This document shows, one piece after another, positions 56,081-64,000 of a DNA stretch of 64,000 nt. The notes beneath the pieces were generated by a model. That model was not told the DNA's origin, made no database searches, and worked only from the letters and a program-made list of their open reading frames with translations. Positions within the stretch are counted from its first letter, which is position 1. Each line of letters starts with the position of its first letter. Origin of the DNA: Bidens hawaiensis (lineage: Eukaryota > Streptophyta > Magnoliopsida > Asterales > Asteraceae). Location of the stretch: the NCBI GenBank assembly GCA_021521415.1, contig JAIQDT010005440.1, positions 175,597-239,596 of the forward strand, read 5' to 3'. A program made the translations under genes and the position numbers.

Positions 56081-56776
56081 ACTGGTCCTTTATGTTTGCA
56101 CATTTTTTCAATTGTTTTCTTTTAGCAAACTTAATGACAGAAAACATACTTTATGTTTAAAACTCTATCATGTTATGTCCTTTCGCCCTAACCTAGTTAA
56201 TTTTTCTCATTAAATCAGGTCATATGCAAGGCACATGAGGATAGTTTTGTAATTTCATATATTTTTTTAATAGTTAAAACTAAAAAATAAATAATACATA
56301 TAATTATAATATATTCAATCCCTTTTCTCTCTCAAACATTCTCTCTTCTTCTATTTAACTTTCTACCAAATCCAACCATTATTCTTCACCCTCTCTATCA
56401 AAACCACCTAATTCAACCACAAAACCAACCCGTGAACAACCACTGCTGGCATCATATTTTACCATCACTATCTCCGACCCACCATCATCATTGCTCACCC
56501 TCTCCGATTGAAGTCGAACCCCCAATATACCGCTCGTCAACCGTCGCTGCAACCACCACACCATTTTCTTTTTTTTTTTTGCTCCGACTATTCCCACACA
56601 CTGCCTCAACAATCGTTGTCGCAACCCTTTTCTAGGGTTTCGGCGAAAGATGAAGAATATGCTCAGAAAATGACAACTATAGGGTTCCGTTGCCGATGCT
56701 TCTCCATCTTTGCTATCCAAACCCCAACTTCACGATCCGTGTAGCATTTGTCAATTTTCGGACCCGAAAACCCGAT
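56081..56776. mobile_element. Truncated long-TIR-type element
   Basis: The left end AAAACTGGTCCTTTATGTTTGC is of the same style as the ends of the 1163-2314 element. The interior is again CCACC/CATCACC-rich. No matching right end was found; the sequence runs into TGTAACACCCCGG at about 56777. Small frames in this GC-richer part show no protein family. Confidence 0.45.
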
Positions 56777-57082
56777 GTAACACCCCGGCTTAAGCGGAAT
56801 GCCTGAGTGTGACGTACAGATTGCTCAAAACACATATGACACTATTAGGTGACAATATTATCATTAATTTATTTAAACATAAATACACAAGTTTGTAAAT
56901 AAAGAAATATATTTATTACAAGTTTGTAAACAAAGAAATACATTTATTATAAGAAAATCAAACAACTTGTCTATTTATTTATATAACCTAATGCCAGTGT
57001 CTTTTCCAAAGCATTATCTTCTGTTAATTATTTATGTTGCATATATATAAAATAAAGGGTCAACTAAACAAATAGTTGATTA
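56777..57082 (+). mobile_element. Possible LTR fragment
   Basis: It starts TGTAACACCCCGGCTTAAGC, which resembles the opening of gypsy LTRs such as those of element D and the solo LTR at 58921. No end, PBS or target duplication is visible. The rest is A/T-rich with two ~35-base imperfect copies of ACAAGTTTGTAAA(T/C)AAAGAAATA. Confidence 0.35.
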
Positions 57083-57090
57083 GTTCACAC

Positions 57091-57999
57091 TAGAAGTGGC
57101 AAATGGGTTGGGTTGGGTCAAACGAGTCAAATGAGTTTGGGTCAGAATGGGTTAGGGTTAGAATTGGTCAACTAAAAAAGGGTTATTTTGGTTTGGGTCA
57201 GAATGGGTTAGGGTCGGAACGAGTCAGAACGGTTTTTTTTAACGAGAATAGCAGCAGAAACATTTTAGTATTTTTAGATTTTTTATTTTTTATTTATATT
57301 TTGAGTTATGATTTTTTTATTTTTTATTTTTTATTTTTTGAATTTTTTTTCTAAGGGGTTTCCTATTAAGAACAAAAAACCCTCAAAAAAATATTCAAAA
57401 ATAATAATAAAAAAATTATAACTCAAAATATAAATCAAAAACAAAAAAAGTAAAAAAACTAAAATGTTTCCTTCGTTATCCTCATTCCATAAAAAAAACA
57501 CCATAAAATCGAGCCAAAACCGAAAAGTTGACGGAAATGAAACAAAAAGCCAAAACCGAATCAAATCAATCGAAATCAAAAAATCGATCAAAACAAAACT
57601 AAAAAAACTGAAACCGAATAAAAACGAAAGTAAAAACCGGACAAAAACGAAACAGAAAACCAAAAAAGAGTTTGGAATCGACAAAAAAGAAACCAAAACC
57701 CAATCCGTCCTGTGTGAAAACTCGTGTTGGCTTGAAACTTGAACCGAACCCGTTCCAATCTCAAACTAATTTCATGCCAAAACCTGTCTCTTGCGGAAAC
57801 CCTTTCTGATCCGAAACCACATCGACCCATTTCTTTGAATATGAAGACCCAATTTGACCCGAAAATTACAAGATGAAATTTTAAATGACCCATTTTGACC
57901 CACTTAGTTAAAAAATCTAACCCAAACCAACCCATTTAATTTATTAAACAATCCAAATTGACCCATTTAAAATGGTTTGGGTCAAGATTGCCACCCTTA
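57091..57999. mobile_element. hAT-like non-autonomous element (909 bp)
   Basis: Ends TAGAAGTGGCAAATGGG and the complement of ATTGCCACCCTTA are hAT-type. Flanks GTTCACAC (57083-57090) and GTTCACAT (58000-58007) form an 8-bp target duplication with one change. Subterminal GGGTCA/TGACCC repeats are dense on both sides. No transposase. An inside-out MITE lies within (about 57232-57482). Confidence 0.8.
57232..57482. mobile_element. MITE copy 3, arms in reversed order
   Basis: The same arm sequences as the copies at 3955 and 8046, but here GAAACATTT...ATTTTGAGTTATGA comes first and TTATAACTCAAAAT...AAATGTTTCC second. The normal outer ends (GGGGTTTCC / ACCCTC) face each other across about 16 bases. 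Confidence 0.7.
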
Positions 58000-58007
58000 G
58001 TTCACAT

Positions 58008-58915
58008 AGATTGTTATATATAATATAAAACCATACAATTCAATGAGACATGTGATAATCAAGCAAGTAGGGTCCTTTTCAGTTGGTAACAACCAACATA
58101 CTCGGATAATCACGCAAGTAAGGTCCTTTCTAGTTGGTAACAAGCAACGTACTCGGATAATGAGACCCTTTTCCACTCATAATAAAATGGTCCTGAACTA
58201 GTAAACACACAAGTCCATGATATGAATTGTAGTTTTGTAATTGACTTGATAAACAATTGATCTGATAGGATATATATATATAATATCCCCAAAATGTATA
58301 AAAGCGTTAAAAGGGGGATGTGAGAAACTCACCTCGAAAATGAGGACAATATTTGAACGAGTCGAACAAAAGAGGCGGAGAATCATGGTGGATTTTCCTA
58401 ACAATTATATACGTATGCTAGATTTTTTTAACACAAGTCTAATTGGAAAGGAAACTACGAAAAATTGGGACTTAGAGATTTTTGATTAAAAATGAGTTTA
58501 ACTAAAATGAATTAAAGTTTATGTAAATCATTTGATATTTATTAGTTGAATAATGATTTGTAAATGCATAATTATAACTTATTAATATAAGCTCAAATAA
58601 GAAGATCAAAAACAATTTATGATTAAATGTTTTGTTTTATTTTAGTAAAATAATAAATTAATTTACTAATTAATTAGTTTAAAAGCTTTTCATGATTTAT
58701 TTTAAAAAAAAATATACATATTATTTTCTCAATTCATTATTTAGAGATATCAAGTATATAGTTCTATTATAAAAAAAATTAAATAAAGAGTGTATAAAAG
58801 TTTATGATCATCAATGGATCCTAAGATTTAGATAAATATATATTCATGCTTGTTCCTGCAAAATAGGTTTGATCCAAGATTTAGAAAAATCAAAGTGTTT
58901 ATCTTAAATATCCAT
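58008..58915. other. A/T-rich DNA with a short tandem repeat
   Basis: At about 58052-58160, two ~62-base copies share GATAATCA(A/C)GCAAGTA, GGTCCTTT and AGTTGGTAACAA. A third partial GATAAT copy follows. Nothing else is recognisable up to the solo LTR. Confidence 0.5.
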
Positions 58916-58920
58916 GATCA

Positions 58921-60163
58921 TGTAACGCCCGTTAATTTTGGTTAAATGATTGAAGTTATCTAGAGTATGTACATCTCTCAGGATTTATCCGACATTCCCC
59001 GGGGACCTTCTCGTCATTCCAGTAATTAACTTGAGGGGCTAGAATGTAACATTTATGTTTTTATAACAAAAACCCTAAGCCCCCCCCCCCCCCTTGCTGG
59101 CCGATAACAGGTAGCAGCAGCAGCTAGGGCACCCTCTTTTTCTTTTTCCATCCAATTCCAAGGTGTAATGCTCAAGTTCAAGGTTAGTATAATGTCCATA
59201 CTAGTCTTTTACACCTTAAACCATCTTTATATCTCGCGTATTGATCGAAAAATAGCTTATTCTAGGCTTAATTGGTGGTTGTTCGTTGGAACACTTTCGG
59301 GGCTTTGTGATTAAGGTTCTTGCTCCATAATCTTCCTAGGTATTTCCAATGTAACATACTTTAATATCGATAGCTGTGGTTTTCATTTGATTGGTCAACT
59401 AGTGATAGATTGAAAACTAGTATTTGGTTGTCTAGATTGTTAAATTGTTGCGTTTAGCGTGAGGTTTGAAGGAATTAACAACCAATTCAGTTCGGGTAGC
59501 TTCGGTTCAATATATGGACTGTTGGAATTTTATTTTTTTTAGTATTGGGGCTGAATTGGTTGTCGGTTACTCAAACGGGTCGGTACAACGCGAATTCGCG
59601 TTTAATTGATAGTTGGTGCGTTGTGCTTGCGAGTTACCGACCCATCCACCTCGTGTAGTGTTGTGTGGACTTTTTGGATGTGATTTTATCAAATTTGGTC
59701 CACACGGGGCTGAGTTGGTTGTTAAGTGCCTTAAAAACTCATAAACGTGCATATTCGTCTCACCTAGCAACTTCCGGGGGTAATTTAGGAATCCTTTATC
59801 CCCGGGATTATCTAAGGGTGGTTTTGGTAAATACAAGGCCCCGGGGGCTGTTGTAAATGAAATTTGTGAGGTCAAGGCTTTAGGTAAGTCAAACCATATT
59901 AGAACGCCTCATAGGATAAACGAGTCCATTCGGTATCGTTAGTAATTATTGTGTGTAATCCGACAGGCGTTTGAGTTGTGTGAATACTTAGGGGTTCTTT
60001 AGCTCGTGGTGATTGTGTGCCTCGTTTCAGGTGAGTTCATGATGCCCTTTTTTTACTCTTTTTACGTTTTGGGTTAGCATACACACCTAACTGATTTCAC
60101 TCGTTAAAGTGTTTAAATGATTTCAAGTAGGTTTACTTTTATTATTGAGTACCTTAGGGTGAC

Positions 60164-60196
<33 letters not shown>

Positions 60197-63100
60197 CATA
60201 TGTTACTTTACGGCCTATGATTAGTAATATTACTTAGTTCTGGTGTGAATGATGAACTTGGCCGGGCCAAACTATACTACTCGGGTTCTTAAATCCCGTG
60301 GCGGGTTCTTAAATCCTTTGGGGGGGGGGGGGGAAGGGGGAGGCTAGTGTGGCATGTTCATCATTAAAATTGGTTTCTTGTGTGCATGGTGATCTTGGCT
60401 GGGCCAAACTATACGACTCGGGTTCTTAAATTCCGTGGCGGGTTCTTAAATCTCGTGGGGGGGAGGCTCGTGTGGCATTATCATCATTATAACGGGTTTT
60501 TAAAATCCCGTAGTATATACTTAGGCCGTGCGCGTGTTAGACCGCAATTATATTAATTGGTCATTATATCTAGATGTACTTATCATTTGTACACTTGCCT
60601 ATTATTCCGATACGGTTTTATACTTATAATGTTGGCATGATTTGTTCATGTCATTTATTAAAACTTGAACTCACTCAGCTTTAGCTGACTTTGTGTGTAT
60701 GTTAATTTGAGTTTCAGGTTAAAAAGAGGATGACTACTGTGACATTTGTTAATTTCGGGTTATTTTATACTTGTATTCTTAATGTAAACTCGACCCGTTT
60801 TGTATCCCGAACCTTTCGATATTATCAAAATGATGAATTTTATGTTACATATTTGTTTTATAGTTGTCGGATCTCAAAAAGAACACCCTTTTCGGTTCTT
60901 AAAATGCCCCGAAAACGCTCAAAACGAACTCCAGGGACTAAAACTACCAAAATGGAGACTTGAAAGACCTATTTGTAGTTTGTGCTTTCTTGGGTCTATA
61001 ACCAATCCATTTTCATGCAACACCCTTTATGAAAGACCCATTCAACTTACCCTATATATACACACCCATCTTCTTCATTTGTGCTTGCTCATTTCCTCAT
61101 TTCTCTCTCAAATTCTTGAATTCTAAGGTTGTTCTTCATAGTTTGACTCTCAAGGTCAAACTACGCTAATCTTTCATTTTAACTAACTTCCCAATACTTA
61201 AAGCTTGATGTTACAACATATACAACATATATATAATATACACTCCTTGTTTACCTTCGGTCTTTCATTTCTCCGGTCTCGGCCGGTTGAAATGTCGGGC
61301 TAGTAAGGCAAGGTTACATGGAGGACTTTGTAGTCCTTGTTTATATATTTAACAAATCTAACCATATAACTTGTTATACTTGCTTATCTTATGCATATTT
61401 TAGTTTATTGTTCATATTTGCCAAGTTCCATGGTATTGGGTATGTGGTGACTAGCCTCGGTTTCATCCCGAGTTGAGAACCGAACCAAAAACCGAACTTT
61501 CGTTTAAAAGCTTTATTGTTAACTTTTTGAATGTAAAACTTGAGCATTATTATTTATAAGTTATTTTACAAGTTCCACGGTAATTGGGTATGTGGTAACC
61601 ATCCTCGGTCTTATTCCGAGTCAAGGACCGAACCAAAAACCGAACTAAACCGAGTTCACTCGCTTAAGACACACAAGTGTGTTTTTAGCCCCTTCAAGAT
61701 TATATTTTAAAACAATTTTAGTTAATTTCTAAACATATTTGGCATGTCGGTAACCAACTTGATCTTATAACAAGTTCGGACTGATAAAGTCATATACTCG
61801 CTTAACGAACGTTAAGGTTCTTCACAATAGAACTAAATACTTGGTAAAGTCTATTTTGATTTTATTGAGTTATCTCATAGCATTTATTATTTTGGGAAGT
61901 TAACTTTGAGCTTAGTCAATTATCAAGTCTCGAACAGACAAACCCGAACACTCATTTTGGTATTCTTATAACCAAGGGTTTTGCAATATTGCATTTTAGC
62001 CCACATTATTACTTAACATAGGTTGAGTAAAAAAAACTAATGAACAGAATACCGAGACCCGGTTTCGAGTAAACTTATTTTACAAAACTCGTTTCTTTAA
62101 TTTCTCAAATATTTACATTTTAAACCCTAAACATTATTTATTTACTTTATTTGTCATGTATTTTATTTTAAACCCTTCCAAGACTACCTACTAACACAAG
62201 ACCCGTTTAATATAGGTCTTGTTTGTTAAACCGATCTCTCCGATTATTCACGACACTATCTTTCAAGTTACTTGTTAATGTAGTACTTTTTCATCCCCCG
62301 TTTTTCCATCTTTTGTTTTGGGGGTGACATTGCATACTTATTCAAATTCAACGATTTATACTTGAGTCTTAAACCACAACACTTATTGTATATGTTTACT
62401 TAAATAAATTCTCGATTTGGTGTTATATGCTTTACATGATTATGTGCAAATTCTTGAATGCTAAGGCGGGTAGCCTCATCAAAGTATGATCATACGTTAA
62501 TTCCGAGTATATATGGTATCCCCATATAGAAAGGTGTCGTCAATGTATTCTTATTGACGATTTCATTATTGTCGTCAATGTATTCTTATTGACGGTTCGT
62601 CAATGTATTCTTATTGATGATTTTATTATCTAAATTGTTGCTATTATTTATTGTTTTCATATACTAGTTGTGGATTTCACACTATATACTTATTGTCCAA
62701 AACTATGAAAATTGCTCACCAACCTTTGTGTTGACAAACTCTATTTTATGCAATGTTACAGGTTTGATGTTAGCTTGATTGGATTACTTGAAGAAACTTA
62801 TTATCTTGGCTTTAGGATATTAGAAAATGAAAGAACAAGTTATTTGTTTATCTATCTATTTGGCATTTTGTATGAACAATTGTTGTGTTATTTATGATGA
62901 CATGGATTTAAATGATTTGTTTAAATATTGTCACTTTATAGTGTCGTTGTGCAATGAACAATCATGTCGCGTCTCGACGGTTCCGCTTTCATTAGTCGGG
63001 GTGTGACATCTACCGCTTGGACGTGCTCGAGACTACTTGGACGGTTGAAGGCATATCTAGTCGGGGAAATTAATAATGCAAACTGTTCTTTTCAATTATT

Positions 63101-63273
63101 ACTAAACGCAATCAAATTTGGTTTTGGGAATTTGTTTTGATAATTATGGATTTTCCGCTGAATATTTACTCTGAACTGGTTTCAAAATAAAATGAATTGC
63201 TTTGGGTTTTAAATTTTTGTAAATTTTGGATATGATTAACAACTGTAGGATTCCTGGGATTCGGGGTCTTACA
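58921..63273 (+). mobile_element. Solo LTR (gypsy, Tekay-like), itself invaded
   Basis: It starts TGTAACGCCCG and ends TTCGGGGTCTTACA, closely parallel to element D's LTR ends. GATCA flanks it on both sides (58916-58920, 63274-63278). There is no internal domain, so it is a solo LTR from LTR-LTR recombination. Without the nested LTR it is about 2.08 kb. The string AACTCACTCAGC...TAGCTGACTTT at about 60668 matches a conserved block of LTR D. It includes two ~125-base direct copies at about 60245-60480 (GGGCCAAACTATAC, CGGGTTCTTAAATC). Confidence 0.85.
60738..63008 (+). mobile_element. Solo LTR nested in the solo LTR
   Basis: It starts TGTGACATTTG and ends AGTCGGGGTGTGACA. The flanks are ACTAC (60733-60737) and TCTAC (63009-63013), a 5-bp duplication with one change. 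It has a TATA box TATATATA at 61053-61060. Internal repeats: two ~65-base copies (GGGTATGTGGT...CCGAACCAAAAACCGAAC) at about 61437-61645, and three ~27-base copies of GTCAATGTATTCTTATTGA at about 62533-62620. Removing it restores a continuous outer LTR. Confidence 0.7.
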
Positions 63274-63278
63274 GATCA

Positions 63279-63684
63279 TAATGATTTTTAAAACCAAAAT
63301 ATAAGATTTTTATGATTAAAGTACCATGATCATGAAGAACAAGTTATGAACAAGTATGAACATTCAAGATAAAATCAAAACAAAAGCTATAAAATGCATG
63401 AAGGTAAAACTTACTTGTTAGTGCTCTTAAGCTTAAGGAAAGAATGTATTGAGGTGTGAAAACGATGGAGTATTAGTCCTCGTTTTATAGTGAAATTATA
63501 TAGTTGTTATGCTTAAAGAAATTTATGGAATTTAATCATGTTTAATATAATTAAAAACAAAAATTTTAATGGTTTAAAAAGTTTACAAAATGTTTAACTC
63601 TTTCAATAAAATTTTATTTAATTTAAACATTAATTGTTTTGTTTTTATTAGTTAAAAAAAACAACATATGAAAAGATGGTTATG

Positions 63685-63725
<41 letters not shown>

Positions 63726-64000
63726 TCAAGTGAATTGCATGGGATATGTACATGAATAAATGATCTTGCTTATGAATGTTTTAAATAAGCATGTAATAAT
63801 ACTACAAGGATGGTGAAAAATATAAGTGAATAGAAATGATCAAATAAAATATATGAAATAAAACTTGAGATTAAATAATATTTTTCACCACCCTTGTAGT
63901 ATTATTAACCCTATAAAAAACGAAATTTAAACGGGTCGGGTTTCCTTGTTTGAAAATTAACGAATATTACAAGATTCACAACTTTTAGAAATTTTTGTCC
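63279..64000. other. A/T-rich flank with hairpin and microsatellite
   Basis: No gene. An (ATA)n run lies at about 63685-63725. Inverted arms of 29 bases at 63794-63822 and 63879-63907 (AATACTACAAGG.TGGTGAAAAAT type, one mismatch) enclose a 56-base loop, which may be a tiny foldback element. Confidence 0.6.

Noticed and set aside
56432..56744. Small frames in the CCACC-rich region
   Set aside because: Low-complexity Pro/His/Ser/Thr composition, no family motif, inside a truncated TIR element.
57103..57742. Frames on both strands of the hAT-like element
   Set aside because: Produced by GGGTCA-type and A-rich repeats; no transposase motif.

Overview
The window is eukaryotic plant nuclear DNA. 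The evidence is GT-AG introns, tRNA-iMet primer-binding sites, plant-type Ty1/copia and Ty3/gypsy polyproteins, Helitron and TIR elements, and a GDSL esterase gene. The flavour of the retrotransposons (a Sirevirus with a large third ORF, Tekay-type gag) suggests an eudicot, probably Asteraceae. That placement comes from family recognition and is not proven.

Layout. Positions 1-8738 hold the only convincing host gene, a six-exon GDSL esterase/lipase (2564-5380). It is flanked or invaded by small elements: a long-TIR element with a TTAGGG run (1163-2314), a MITE in GDSL intron 4 (about 3955-4490), a SINE with an 11-bp target duplication (6214-6361), Helitron ends (near 6727 and 7889) and a second MITE copy (about 8046-8622). 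Positions 8739-39379 are a three-level nest. Element A is a defective Tekay-like gypsy on the minus strand. Its 5' LTR is split by element B, a Tat-lineage gypsy (14861-36858, plus strand, integrase core deleted). B's gag is split by element C, an apparently complete Sirevirus-type copia (16159-28522, minus strand) with identical 421-bp LTRs. Every level except A has a matching 5-bp target duplication. About 39475-56080 is a seven-copy tandem array of a roughly 690-bp repeat. Element D is inserted in it: a non-autonomous gag-only LTR element in the order LTR-gag-LTR-gag-LTR (40548-52285), flanked by TAAAC on both sides. From 56081 to 64000 there is a truncated TIR element, a 909-bp hAT-like element with a nested MITE, and a solo LTR inside another solo LTR (60738-63008 within 58921-63273).

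How the parts relate. A and D share gag type, PBS and LTR ends. D carries no protease, reverse transcriptase or integrase, so it would need enzymes from an autonomous Tekay relative; A has lost its RT. C carries all of gag, protease, integrase, RT and RNase H, plus ORF3.

Most interesting signals. (1) In element C, ORF3 seems to have its own gene architecture: palindromic GCGAAGTT modules, a TATA box, a GTATGT donor, and a CTAAC-pyrimidine-GCAG acceptor two bases before its ATG. The LTR shows the same palindrome-TATA arrangement. (2) The half-site family AACTTCGC/GCGAAGTT recurs in the LTRs or leaders of unrelated retroelements (C copia, D gypsy, a variant in A). (3) Element B has a multi-exon antisense ORF with GT-AG junctions. 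(4) D is a tandem gag-only element inside a satellite array, and the order of duplication can be read from it. No searches were run; calls rest on motifs, boundaries and repeats read by eye.
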